Shown here piece by piece: positions 52,438 to 64,000 of a DNA stretch of 64,000 nucleotides (its first letter is position 1; each line of letters begins with the position of its first letter). The notes below the pieces were generated by a model. It did not search any database and was not told the origin of the DNA. It saw nothing but the letters and a program-made list of their open reading frames with translations. The DNA is from Scylla paramamosain (Eukaryota; Arthropoda; Malacostraca; Decapoda; Portunidae): positions 4,311,001-4,375,000 of the forward strand of contig NC_087163.1 of NCBI RefSeq assembly GCF_035594125.1, read 5' to 3'. A program made the position numbers and the translations under genes.

Positions 52438-53100
52438 TCTCTAAGTCTCACGTCAACCTCGACTCGTTTTAAAATCTCAGTTTCTTATACACAACCTCTA
52501 CTGGAATTCCTGCTAACCTCCCTTTTTTTTTTTTTAATTCAACCTCATTTTGTCTTTAATTTCTGCCCCACCATCTTGTGCTTCACAAAAAAACGGGGAC
52601 TTCGCAAGAGGAGGAGGAGGAGGAAGAGGAGGAGGAGGAATAACAGAAGGAGGAGGAGCTTTGGGGTATTATGGAGTAAGGCGATTTTAATGAAGCCGAG
52701 GACAGCGAGACGGTCAAAAATCACCCTGAGAAGAATGACCTGGAGGACAGCTGACCACACTGACCTGGCCTTGTGACGGGGAGTAGAGTAAACAACGGAA
52801 AATAAGAGCAAAATAATACAAAGCCCAATATTATTTTACGATTGGGAGGGAAAAGTGCCATTTGAAACTACGATTAATGAGGTTAGATATGAGAAAATAG
52901 TGATGGGAGTTAACTATTATGATTCTTGCATGATTATTGTTATTATTATTTAAGGGTTATTTAATTATTTGTTACATCTTGTTGCCAGGTAGACATTAAT
53001 TAATTATGCTGGTGTTACTTTTTTTCTTAATCATTTATTTGGATCGATATTCAAGTTAGGTCTCAAAGTCATGGTATTTACGTCCACCACTGAATATTTT

Positions 53101-53102
<2 letters not shown>

Positions 53103-53159
<57 letters not shown>
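53103..53159. repeat. (CA)n microsatellite
   Basis: About 56 bp of CA. A degenerate GGCA/GGTA tract lies at 53451-53525. Confidence 0.97.
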
Positions 53160-53160
<1 letters not shown>

Positions 53161-54028
53161 CATATTCATACACAAGATAAGAGAAAGCAATCAGTCAACT
53201 AGACGCGAAACAAAGCAAGTTAGGAAGAGGCAAAAATTTAAGAGAGAGAGAAAAGAAAGAAAAAAAGAAAAAAAAAAGAAACTAATCCCTCAGAGAAAGA
53301 AAAGACACAGAAAAAGCATAAAAAGAAAGAATGACAACAGAAAATAAAAACGAAGAGCTGAAAGGAAAATTCAGAAAAAAAAGAAAAAAAAACAACTTAT
53401 AACAGGTATTGGAGAGAGTTTAATCAGGCAACAGGAATTTCCAAACACAGGAGGTAGGCAGACAGGTAGGCAAGCAGGCAGGCAAGGCAGACATGCAGCC
53501 AGGTAGGTAGGCAGGCAGGCAGGTTGGTCCGCGTCACAATCAGCTGGTTTTCATGAATAAATTCAGAACCACCTTCTAGATCCCCCAAAATAAAAAGCAC
53601 TCTATCCATCTTGTTTGAGATTCATGCGCCCCATAACACGTAAGTGATCGTAACTTCTCAGAATGGTGCACTCCTTGTCAAAGTGGGAGTCAGAATCACC
53701 ATAAAGACGATCATTTTAAGTTATGGTGCATTTGGGCTTTCACCACGCTGGTCGGGCGAGGAGGTGAGGCTGTGGTGAGCGAGGACAGGCTGAAGGTAAG
53801 GCTGGTGGGTGTGGTGGGTGTGGTGAGGGACTGAAGTGGGTGGGGTGAGGGTGCGAGGAGTGGAGTGTTAGGTAGTGAGGGCCAGAGTGGGTGTGGTGAA
53901 AGGCAGGTGCATGCTTGTTAAGGGACAGAAGAGGGTGTGGGTAAAGAGATGGAGAAGATGCAGGTAGTGAGAGGCGGCGGGAGAGGATGTACTAAGTGGG
54001 AAGAGTGAGTGTGGGGAGTGAAAGAAGT

Positions 54029-54160
<132 letters not shown>

Positions 54161-54390
54161 CCCTTAATAACTCACCGCTACCAATAGAAGATCACTATTT
54201 AATTTCACAACAGTAATTTTAAACGCAAGTACCACCAATACATCATCATGAGTTCTGATAAACATTTTGGAAACAATCATTACTGTACGGCTAAATTTCT
54301 TTATAAATAGAAAGGAAAGGGAATCGAATCAACAATTTCGAACCCTATTAAATGCAATCAGTAGGGCATATATATTTATAATCTTGTGTA

Positions 54391-54670
54391 GTGGGTGAGG
54401 CAGTGGTCTAACAGTCATCGCTCAGACGTGATCTCCAAAACTCGACTTCGAATTCTGCCGGGAGCTGGACATATTTCAAGCCATCGCTGAGTGGCCTAAG
54501 AATACCCACATGCTTCCTATCGAAGGCGACTGTATTTGGGACCTCTGGGGGCGGGATGAGGCTCTGCAAAGGCGTCACTCTAAAAATCTGTCCGTACCAA
54601 CATGAACGGGCTGACCATCTAAGACTCTAAGCACCCGCACGTGTGAGAAACCTTAAATAAAAAATGAGAT
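54391..54670 (+). mobile_element. Candidate tRNA-derived SINE, second family
   Basis: The head has A-box-like tgaggcagtgg (54396-54406) and B-box-like gacttcgaattc (54444-54455). A GC-richer body and an A-rich end near 54654-54668 follow. Only one copy was noticed in this window, so the element assignment rests on the tRNA-like boxes. Confidence 0.4.
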
Positions 54671-54987
54671 AAGTCCTTATTGCCACAAGATTTTTGGAGA
54701 TACTTTGCAGGATCTAAAAAAAAAAAAAAAAAAAAATACTCTGACACAAGAAACTATAATCATTTCGTAATATAAAGCCTAGAATGTTTTCGTCTGGTCT
54801 TCTGAAATGCCTTTATGATAATCGGTCCTTCGTGACTGGTTGAAATGCATGAGAATCAAAAGAGTAGTCTGGCAGCCTAGGAGTCGTGTCCAGTTCTGCC
54901 CACAAAACAGTTTCGCGCAGCTACATTTCTATGATAAAGTAACGTTGCTTCTCCAAGATTAAGTGATGTTGCGTCTCGATCTCTTAG

Positions 54988-55088
54988 GCAGTGATCAGCC
55001 CCGAAGAGTCATTGTTTACACCCGTCGCCGCCGCTACAACGCTTCCAAGGTCGAGTATTACAACCATCAGCACTACATCACCTTTCGG
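54988..55088 (+). CDS. Candidate internal exon, unrecognised
   Basis: Flanked by a gtctcgatctcttag acceptor and a CGG|GTACGT donor. The 101-nt exon reads SDQPRRVIVYTRRRRYNASK, then VEYYNHQHYITFR, with C-rich third positions (CGC CGC CGC TAC AAC; TAC ATC ACC). It is basic and tyrosine-rich. It lies on the strand opposite to METTL9 and would belong to a gene of which no other exon was found. No family recognised. Confidence 0.35.
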
Positions 55089-55286
55089 GTACGTTCTGGC
55101 GCCGCCTTGGCAATTTTAAACTTGAATAAACACTGTCTGCACTAATGGATTCATCACTATAAATAACAAAATTAAGCTCCAACATAACGGATTGTACTAT
55201 AGTGAACATAGAAAAAAAAAAATATGACATTTCTTATTACTAATACACATCAATCAATTAATTATCATAAGGTTCTTTAAGTTATA

Positions 55287-55324
<38 letters not shown>

Positions 55325-55570
55325 AGGCGAGGTGTGCCTTACTTCTCCCTGCTGTCGCTTTCCTGCACCTTCTTGTTATGTCTCTCATTCCCTCTTTATT
55401 ACGTACACTCCTCCCGGCCCCCCCTCCTTCCCCTTGTGGTCAACTCGGACTAAGTGAGGTAGAGAGGCAAGAGGAGGAGGAGGAGGAGGAGAGGGCAATA
55501 AAGCGCCAAGCCACGCACGAGTAAAGAAGAAAGACTCGGAAACTTTAGGCAGCAAGTGTACAAGTTAATA

Positions 55571-55571
55571 T

Positions 55572-55664
<93 letters not shown>
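55571..55664. repeat. (CT)n microsatellite
   Basis: About 92 bp of CT; first of three arrays in alternating orientation. Confidence 0.98.
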
Positions 55665-55666
<2 letters not shown>

Positions 55667-55852
55667 GTTTTTTCCCGTTGATATTCTTGTCTTCTCATCA
55701 CCTTTATCTTCAGTGCTATCTCCTCTGTTTCCTTCTTCCTTCCTTCCTCCTCCTTCTCTTCCTCCTCCTTCTCCTCTTCCTCTTCCTCTTCCGCGGACCA
55801 CCAAGTTCGCCACCACCATCAGTCAAAGTTCCTCTTCCTTCCAAAATTCGAG

Positions 55853-55854
<2 letters not shown>

Positions 55855-55941
<87 letters not shown>
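55855..55941. repeat. (GA)n microsatellite
   Basis: About 86 bp of GA, the reverse complement of its neighbours on both sides. Confidence 0.98.
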
Positions 55942-55943
<2 letters not shown>

Positions 55944-55964
55944 TACTATTACTTCACCAGGTAC

Positions 55965-55968
<4 letters not shown>

Positions 55969-56027
<59 letters not shown>
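55969..56027. repeat. (CT)n microsatellite
   Basis: About 58 bp of CT, 28 bp after the (GA)n array. Confidence 0.98.
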
Positions 56028-56031
<4 letters not shown>

Positions 56032-56199
56032 ACTCCCTTTATCTTTTTCTGCTCCTTCCCCTTCTGTTTTTCTTTCCCTCCCTCGCTCTCTTTCCCCTCT
56101 CCTGCACCTATTGAGTCATTTCTTTATTTTTCCTTCCCTATATTTCCCTTCCTGTGGCTTCCTTCTTCCTCCCTCGACGCGCGCGAAGTCTGTCAAAAG

Positions 56200-56420
56200 C
56201 TTGTGGAAATTCTGTCACTTCATTGGTTCTCTTATTGCCCTAATAAGGTGACGGTGGTGCAAGACGCTAGTTGATTGGTCTTCATTAATCTCGGCAGGCG
56301 ATGGTGGCCGCGGATTGGCTGCCACTCAGGCCCCGCCCACCAATTAGGCCGCGTCTTTGAGGTCGGTGGATTAATTTTGGTCGGAAGCCGGATTACCTCC
56401 CTATTGACCGGCCGGGGAGA
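56200..56420. promoter_or_regulatory. CCAAT-box cluster in GC-rich island
   Basis: Three inverted CCAAT boxes (attgg at 56222, 56274 and 56314) and one direct (ccaat at 56339-56343) lie within 125 bp. ccccgccc follows at 56331-56338 and ggattaatttt near 56367. No coding frame is evident. It resembles a promoter or enhancer core; the target gene is unknown. Confidence 0.35.
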
Positions 56421-56686
56421 CTGACCACCGGCCGGCCGAGGCAGGGAGAGGCAGGGAGAGGCTGCGGAGGGAGAGGAGGGAGGGAGGGAAGCCGAGTTGG
56501 TGGCTGGCCGGAGGGAAAATCAAAGAGAGGAGGGAAGTCTGTCTGATCAGAAGGGAGCGGTGTCCCCCCCCCTTCCCTTCCCTTCTTCCTTCCCTGCCCT
56601 TTCCTTCCCTTTAGTCAATTATTTACGTGCTGACTAAAAGCTTCTGTCGCTGCCAGGTTATGGGAGACTTATGTAAACCCCGGAGC

Positions 56687-56690
<4 letters not shown>

Positions 56691-56722
<32 letters not shown>
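56691..56722. repeat. (TTG)n microsatellite
   Basis: About ten TTG triplets, with variant triplets to 56758. Confidence 0.93.
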
Positions 56723-56723
<1 letters not shown>

Positions 56724-57059
56724 AGTTGCTGCTGTTGTTGTTGCTGTCGTTGTTGTTCTTTAGGATATCTTGAATATAGTAAGATATTTTTGAAAACTTA
56801 AGTCGTTGAAAAATCTACTCCGAAGACACAACAACAACAACGACAACAACAACAACAACAACAATAACTATTACTACTACTTCTACCACCACCATTACAA
56901 TAACATTACCAAATAATAATAATAATAAAAAAAAAAAAAAACATTTCTGATAGCATCTCAATAACTTGAATAAAAAGCAAACAAAAAGCCTTAAGCAACA
57001 AACGATATCCCTTCCTCCTGCGCCTTTCCTTATCTGAAGACCACACAGGCGCTCACAAC

Positions 57060-57520
57060 AACACTCACAGCAACACTCACAACTCACAACACTCATAGCA
57101 ACACTCACAACTCACAACAACACTCACAGCAACACTCATAACTCACAACAACACTCACAACTCACAACAACACTCACAGCAACACTCATAACTCACAACA
57201 ACACTCACAACTCATAACAACACTCACAGCAACACTCATAACTCATAACAACACTCACAGCAACACTCATAACTCACAACAACACTCACAACTCATAACA
57301 ACACTCACAGCAACACTCATAACTCATAACAACACTCACAGCAAAACTCATAACTCACAACAACACTCACAGCAACACTCACAACTCACAACAACACTCA
57401 CAGCAAAACTCATAACTCACAACAACACTCACAGCAACACTCAAAACTCACAGCAACACTCACAACTCACAACAACACTCACAACAACACTCACAGCAAC
57501 ACTCATAACTCACAACTGAA
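57060..57520. repeat. Minisatellite of ACTCACA-type units
   Basis: About 460 bp built of alternating blocks acaacactcacagcaacact and cataactcacaa. The higher-order period is about 28-50 bp, with C/T variation at fixed places. Confidence 0.92.
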
Positions 57521-57586
57521 CCGCACGTGATTGATTAACTGACCAATAAACTGACTCTCTGCAACACTAAGAACACAAGACACTAC

Positions 57587-57791
57587 TTAACCCTTTCACT
57601 GCGACACGAAACAATTAGCAACACCAGAGGTAATGCATGTAGTCTTTATAAGCATCTACAAGAAAGTTAGCAATGAAAAAGAATACATTTTGCAGTTTCT
57701 TCATAGTTTACATATTGGATGTGGCTATAGAACAAGTAAAGATTGACTGGTAATTAGGGAAAGGTGTGCCAAGTGGCAGTGAAAGGGTTAA
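57587..57791. mobile_element. piggyBac-like MITE, copy 2
   Basis: 205 bp bounded by TTAA. The termini cccttt-cactgc and gcagtg-aaaggg are perfect 12-bp inverted repeats just inside the TTAA. TTAA target duplication and CCC-starting ends are typical of piggyBac elements. It is collinear with 38996-39201 and non-coding. Confidence 0.85.
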
Positions 57792-57814
57792 GACTACTAA
57801 TCCGTAACATATTT

Positions 57815-57908
57815 CCTTCAGGGGACTTGCGCCTCAGTGGGCCTATTTAATTTCTACATATTCTTGCCCTTGGTCGGTGCCCCTCTTACATAAAAAAAAA
57901 AAAAAAAA
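57815..57908 (+). mobile_element. LINE 3' tail fragment
   Basis: Contains cctcagtgggc, then ttgcccttggtcggtg and ctcttacat before an A-run. This is the same 3' UTR end as the LINE copies at 17684-18200 and 30725-31885, diverged and severely 5'-truncated. Confidence 0.7.
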
Positions 57909-57949
57909 TCCTAACTAAAGCATAAAGATTGTTAAACTGTACATAATAA

Positions 57950-58335
57950 AAATATTACTATGCTATACTATAAATACACTTCTAATTATCGCTATACTAA
58001 ACTAGAAATACACTTTTAAAAATCACTCCTCTAATCTACAGGTGTACTTCTAAAGGTCGCTATGATGTATAGAAGTGCTTCTCAACATCGTACTGCTTGA
58101 TCATAGATATACACTTCTAAAAATCGCTATGCCAAACTCTACGTAAACTTGTTAAGATCGTTATGCTCAACTACGTATACATATGCTTCTAAATATCGCT
58201 ATTCTGGACTTTAAATACACTTCAAAAGATCGCTATGCTGTATACGTGTACTTCTAAATATCCCATTACCTAACTATAGATACACTTCTAATTATTCTCA
58301 TACTTAACTCGAGATATACTTCTAAAAATCCCCAA
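57950..58335. repeat. Degenerate ~38-bp minisatellite
   Basis: About ten diverged units, each with atacacttctaa followed by atcgctatgct and an aacta-like linker, for example at 57976, 58083, 58109, 58189 and 58247. Confidence 0.8.
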
Positions 58336-58839
58336 CTCATAAAAAACAATGAAGAAAAACTGAGACCCCATCTGCTCATCAGACTCTTAAACCAGGCCAC
58401 TTCCCGGCAGCCTCCAGTGCCGCGCCTCCGACAGCGTGGCACCAGCAAGGGCCGTCATCAGGAGCGGGAAATCAGACCCCCAGTGACCCTGATCCCTCTG
58501 ATTCGTCCGCCTTCCACCCATCATGTAGATTCCGTGAGGCGAAATGCTCCCATTCTCTCCCTCATTATGTGCAGCGCCGTCCAAATATTTCTGCAAGCGG
58601 GTTCTCAAGTTTGGCATTACCGCGGCGGCTACCTGCTCCCCTCACCTCCTTCAGCGGCCTTGATGTACCCCGGCGGCTTCATATATTGACATGAAACGCT
58701 TTTACAGTCGAGGGAAGTCAATACCTTGCAAGAAAACCTCGTGAGACTCGATACTCAGTACAAAATATTAGGTTTTGTTGCCGTGTGACCTTCGCCTCGC
58801 CAACGTTTTTATTGTAAATTACTGGTAGTTAAAAATGGG

Positions 58840-58960
58840 TAGGTAGATATATGGATAAGTAAATAGATAGATAGGTGGATGGATAGATAGATAGATAGAT
58901 AGATAGGTAGATAGATAGATAAATAGACAGAGAGATAGATGGATAAAAAGACAGATAGGT
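58840..58960. repeat. Imperfect (GATA)n array
   Basis: gata/gatg/ggta variants run from 58840. A looser related purine-rich tract continues to about 59240. Confidence 0.9.
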
Positions 58961-59286
58961 AGATAGACGTATGGATGGACGGATGAATAGATAAAAGAGA
59001 TAAACAGATTGATAGTAAATAGACAGACAAATAGATACCCAGGCAAACAGGTAAGCAAACAGATAAACAGATACATAAACAGAGAGATGAATGGATGGAT
59101 GGATAAATGGATAGCCAAAGAAAGAGATAGGAGAGAAAGACGAGATGATGAAATGAGAGAATGAAAAAAAAAAGAAGAAAACTCAACAATAAGGAAAGTG
59201 GAAAGAAAACAATAACAAGAAAAAAAAAAGAAAAAAAAAAGGAGTCAAAGAGAGAAACACGAAAGAGATGAACAAAAAATACAAAA

Positions 59287-59310
59287 CACACACACACACA
59301 CACACACACA
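59287..59310. repeat. (CA)n microsatellite
   Basis: Twelve CA units. Confidence 0.9.
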
Positions 59311-61099
59311 CATAGCCAATACCCATCACAGGGGACGTATTAAGGATAAATAATAAGCTCCTAAGATTACTGGACACACGCACGGACCATCAGACATAAT
59401 TGCCGTTCAGTTTGGATGTGATGGACCGACCGGGCGCCAGTAGCAGGCCTTGTCCCGCCCTTTGTGTCCCCGGCAGGAGGGAGGCGACACTGGCAGAGAA
59501 GGTGGACAGGCCAGGGGGTGGGTATTCCATGAGGAGCGTGAGGGGAAAGGTGGGCGTGAGCGTTACTAAGGACTAATACCGGAAGTGCAGTGATGGAAAC
59601 ACAAGGGAATACAAAGAAAGAACAAACACCAGCAGATTTGTTTCCCCCTTACCTCGCTATCTAATCTAAAGTGAGAAAAAGCAGCGGCCAGGAAAGGTAC
59701 GTAAGGATGATACGAATTGAAGGCGTAATTGAGATAGCTCTGGATGGGAGGAAGGAGTTCAATGAAGGGTGGTAAGAAGGAAAAGAGGTGTCGGGAAGGA
59801 GCTGAAGGGCGGTAGTGAGAGTGATAAGTGATGGGAGAGAGGCGGGCATTAGATACAGAGAGGGTGCAGTAAGGAGGTAAGGAATGGCGGGAAGCGGGTT
59901 TTAGTTTTCTTGGTATTCTGTTGCCATGACAATTAAGATTCTGGTGACGACAGGCGAAAGGAGAAGAAAGACAAGGACGAAGACGAGAGGCAACAAAACT
60001 TACAACAACAACAACAACAACAACAACTGCTACTACTACTACTACTACTACACCTTCATTGGAAACACCTGAAAGACACATAGGAGAAAGTAATGGGCAA
60101 CCAACTTTCTTACAAGCACAAGACAACACATCTTACGGCGACGCAACAAGACACACACAGCCATCAATTTTACCCACTCTCCCCGAAAAAAAAGAAAAAG
60201 AAAAAAAAAAGACAGAGAACACTACCGCTACAATAACAACAACAACAACAGCAACACAAGCACCACCACTGACAAGGCCACCAAACAACCATCACCTTTA
60301 TCAATAACACGAGAACCAGGGGCAAGTGACATCGCAAACACCGCCATCCGCACCAACACCAGACTAAGGGGAGGGTAGGGAATAGGGAAGGGGAAGGGGA
60401 AGGGGAAAGGGGGTTGGCTCATCATTACGGGGACCTCGCCATCCAATCATGTATGGAAGAAAACCTTAAGAAGCGCCCCGGAATATCGTTAAAAACACAT
60501 ACCCCCGACAGCGAGTAACAAAATGCTAAGCCGCTGAGGGGAGCAGGGGACACTGGGCCGCACGTCCCCCTCCCGCTGGGTCGATGCCGGCGCTTTCCTC
60601 TCCTCGCGTGGCACTCTCTTGCTTCCTCTTCCCTCTCCCCCGCCCTCGCCCCGTTGGGAAAGGTCACCCGGGACTCGCCTCTACCTTACTTGGCTTCATT
60701 AAAACCAGGTCACAAAATGTCGAAATGCATAAAAATGGTGAGGTGCTGCCGGGGAGTGGGTGTATACATGTTGCTTTCCGCGGGGTGGGGGCAGTGTGGC
60801 GGCGGCGGGCGGCGATGGGCGTGGAACGGGTGTGGGCGGCGGAGTTGTCGCGCATCTGGACACTCCCGCTCCCCGGCTGCGTGCAATGGCAGCAGCAGCG
60901 ACAACAACACGACGAGGCGAGCCGGCAACTGGGGATAATTTAATTCAGTAATACGCAGGCGGGAGGGAGTCGAACGTAATTACCAGGACACACCGCGACG
61001 CCCCGGAAACAAAGGCGCCGCTGCCGACACAAACATGGCCTCCGAGCAGAGCCGCCCTCCATCACCCCCGCCTACCCCCATCCCCACCGCCGCTGGAAT

Positions 61100-61370
61100 A
61101 TCCGTCCGAGTCTCTCGCTCTGCATAAATTCGGAATTCCTCAACAGCGTTAATGAACCCATCTCTCAAATTCCTTCTCTGAATCGGGAATCCAGGCGGCG
61201 GCGCAGCGCCATCCCATCTCCGTCGTTCCAATTCCGAAGTCATTAAGAGGCGTCCATTTTGCGTCGCCTGGCTGTATTTAAGCCTAATTTGCATACGATT
61301 GCAAGACCGGCTCAGAAATGCCTCTTGTGTATTCGTCGGCCGCCCCGCACGCTCTGGTTGCAGGGCTGCC
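61100..61370. other. GC-rich island, octamer-type motif
   Basis: Single-copy segment that leaves the minus strand open for 170 codons (60980-61492), but no protein family is recognisable. It contains atttgcat, an octamer (POU-type) site, near 61286, and gttaatg near 61146. Regulatory DNA is as likely as coding. Confidence 0.25.
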
Positions 61371-61559
61371 AACCTATGATGTATGAGAACTCTCGCTCTG
61401 GAGAATATCAGTTTTCTTTCTATTCCGCTCTCTAGAGGCGACTCACGTATTGTCACCTTACATAAACCTTTAGAAATATAGACAACATCCACCCGTTACG
61501 GCCTGCTCCTCCCTGAAAGCGCAATAATACGAGTAGAGTAAATCAAGCCACACTGAAAA

Positions 61560-61740
61560 CACTGTCTCATTGCAGGGGGCGCGCCGGAGTTTTCGACCAA
61601 TCAGGGCTCAGTGATTAGCGCGCCTCGCCTTGCCATTAGTGCAGCCTCCGCGTCCGATTGCTAATCCAGGTCACTGGCTTCACCTCTCACATACACTCAC
61701 TGCGGCCTAAGTACACGTTATTGCTGCAAGGTAAGGCGGC
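61560..61740 (+). promoter_or_regulatory. Candidate promoter with CCAAT box and downstream donor
   Basis: ccaatca at 61597-61603 and an inverted-type gattgctaat near 61656 lie upstream of CAAG|GTAAGG near 61732. The layout fits a non-coding first exon of a plus-strand gene beyond 64 kb. No coding evidence. Confidence 0.2.
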
Positions 61741-62285
61741 AGAAGGAGGGAGCACGCGCCTTACATAACAAAGAAATAAACAGCTGCGCTTAAGTTTATA
61801 CCAGAGCTGTATTAATGTTCTTCTGGGAGCAGCGTGGTTACGAACGAGGGAAAATATTTATGCTGATGACTGTCAGGCCGCGCAATCAACTCGGAGTTCC
61901 AAAACATGAAGTAGTTTTCCATTTCGTCTGGGGAGATTAGGAATTTGATGCGGGGAACCTTTGGGAATTCCTGGAAATTCGTAAAAACGGTTCGTTAGAG
62001 GCGTTGAGGAAGATATTAAGGGCGTTAAAAGCGGCGCATTATAGGAAAGGCCGTTAATATATTGAAAGGGGAAAATGTGTGGGCTCATTTCTCCAATCCG
62101 AGGGGAGGCTTAAAGGAGGGGGTAATGCGGCCCGGGAAGACGCTATCACGAGGGGAAAAGGAATTAATTTGGATCTCGAATGGAAAGCGATTAGATCAGT
62201 TCACCCGAAAAGGAATATGGCTTTCTGAAGATCGCCTGCGGAAGTTATTGGATGGGTGGTGGATGGTCTGAGACAATGGCTGGGG

Positions 62286-62330
62286 AGAGAAGGAGGAGGA
62301 GGAGGAGGAGGAGGAGGAGGAGGAGGAGAG
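62286..62330. repeat. (GGA)n microsatellite
   Basis: About 44 bp of GGA. Confidence 0.95.
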
Positions 62331-62402
62331 AAGGAGGAAGAGGAGATGCTGGTGATGGTGGTGGTGGTGGTGGTAAGAGGCAGGAGTGAGGGAAAAGGAG
62401 AG

Positions 62403-62435
62403 TAAGGGAGGGAGGGAGGGAGGGAGGGAGGGAGG
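62403..62435. repeat. (GGGA)n, G-quadruplex-capable
   Basis: Seven GGGA units in a row. Confidence 0.93.
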
Positions 62436-62711
62436 AAGGCTTGAAGGCATGCTAATGTTATTTCTCGCGCCAAAATTACTCTCAGGACGTCAAATGAGCT
62501 TCCATGGCGCTGCAGAAATAAGACAGAGAGGGAGAGAGGGAGAGGGAGAGAGGGAGAGGGAAAGAGAGAGAGAGAGAGCTGTAAAGAGACGGAAAATGAA
62601 TGAAAAAATGGAAAACTAAGGAAAAATTAAAAATAAATCATAAAACACTACACAAACATAGTAGCTTTTGCGAAATTTAGTAAAAATAGCGAAAAAATCG
62701 AAAAAGGACGG

Positions 62712-62717
<6 letters not shown>

Positions 62718-62805
<88 letters not shown>

Positions 62806-62806
62806 A
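62718..62806. repeat. (GA)n microsatellite with slips
   Basis: GA dinucleotide with gga and gaa interruptions. Confidence 0.96.
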
Positions 62807-62954
62807 AACGCTGCCTGCTTATATCGGTTTCTTACCCAGTCAGGTGGTCGGCAGACGCCTGGTTCCCACGATGTGTAAAACGTATAAGCAGATGCATGAG
62901 ATATACCGTGAGCAAAGCCGGTCTTGGAGGGAGGGGGAAGGAGAATAAGGGCTC

Positions 62955-63097
<143 letters not shown>

Positions 63098-63882
63098 GGT
63101 GAGGTGAGGAAAGAGAGGAAGAAGTACAGGACAGACTAAGGGAGGGGAGAAGAAGCACGGGTGGTAACTATGCGAGGTAAGAAGGAGGAAAAGAAAGATG
63201 TGAAAGGGTAAGAAGAGGGAGGAATGAAAAGGGAATAAGGCGAAGATAAAATCAATCTGGTCTGAATATGAATCATCCACAGCAGAAAAAAGAAAAATAA
63301 ATTGGAAATAAAAAAAAAATTGGAAAAAATTACGACTAAAAAAGAATAAAAGAAAACGGAATGCGAATGAACTGTTAGTGAAAATGGGATTCTACGCTAC
63401 AAGTATACTGAAATGTGGTACACGGGACCCGTAGACTACAAACATATCTTAGCACTTAAAAAATGAGGAAAAAAAAAAAAAACGAACAATTCTGAACTTT
63501 TTATGGTATAACTAGTATAACTAAGATAAGGAACAAAACTGAATAAGAGAGATGACGATGAATAAAAAAAGGAAAGAACAAGAAGAAAAGGATATTTTTA
63601 CAGAATAACTCAGATAAAAAATGAAAATAAATGTGATAGATAACGATAAAGGAAAAAGAAAAGAAAAAAAGAGAAGAACAATAGGAAGCACGAAAAATAA
63701 CCTATTAATCATGCAATACGAAAAAAAATGATATAAGACCTACAACAGAAACAATAACACAAGGAAAGACGCAGAGGAGAGAATGAGGAGAGACGCACAG
63801 AAGTAAGCATCAGGAGAGGAGAAGTAACGGAAGGAGGATATTGAGTCGGAAGGATAAAGAAAGATGGATCTGGTGATGAATC

Positions 63883-64000
<118 letters not shown>

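Noticed and set aside
58650..58690. Minus-strand ATG reading MKPPGYIKAAEG before GTGAGG as METTL9 exon 1
   Set aside because: Does not resemble the METTL9 N terminus and ends in phase 1, while the exon at 43046 needs two preceding bases.

Overview
This window is nuclear DNA from an animal, most probably a decapod crustacean. Coding sequence is split into many short exons with GT-AG introns. Long perfect microsatellites, mostly (CT/GA)n, (CA/GT)n, (AT)n and trinucleotides, make up roughly 6% of the window by hand count, a density familiar from crab and shrimp genomes. The species assignment is inference. There are no bacterial operons, rRNA genes, intact tRNA genes or CRISPR arrays.

Two genes are recognised with confidence, both on the minus strand. 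(1) HPS3, a BLOC-2 subunit: 18 coding exons from 28062 down to 18844 join with every splice phase consistent and give a 1116-residue protein. A likely 5' exon lies at about 33.5-33.6 kb beside a perfect NRF1-type palindrome. (2) METTL9, a protein-histidine methyltransferase: its last three coding exons are at 43046-42714, 35062-34875 and 34226-33952. Its N-terminal exons were not found and probably lie beyond 64 kb. METTL9 ends only about 0.3 kb before the putative HPS3 promoter, so the two genes are packed head-to-tail.

The left part, 0-13 kb, holds weaker plus-strand evidence: exons of an unrecognised gene ending at 1157 or 5377, and a two-exon small ORF at 8150-12851. The interval 9-18 kb is repeat-derived. 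It holds a dead Tc1-like transposase, a head-to-head pair of tRNA-derived SINEs, a decayed LINE fragment and a 5'-truncated LINE. A longer copy of that last LINE, with its reverse transcriptase core, sits inside HPS3 intron 1.

From about 35 to 64 kb the window is METTL9 intron or upstream DNA. It contains dense microsatellites, two copies of a TTAA-flanked piggyBac-like MITE, two minisatellites, and several GC-rich single-copy islands. The islands carry CCAAT-box clusters, a CTCF-like/YY1-like composite, a candidate recursive splice site and candidate cryptic exons. No complete new multi-gene system is visible. The best leads are the MITE family, the SINE inverted pair, the HPS3 alternative first exons and the regulatory islands.
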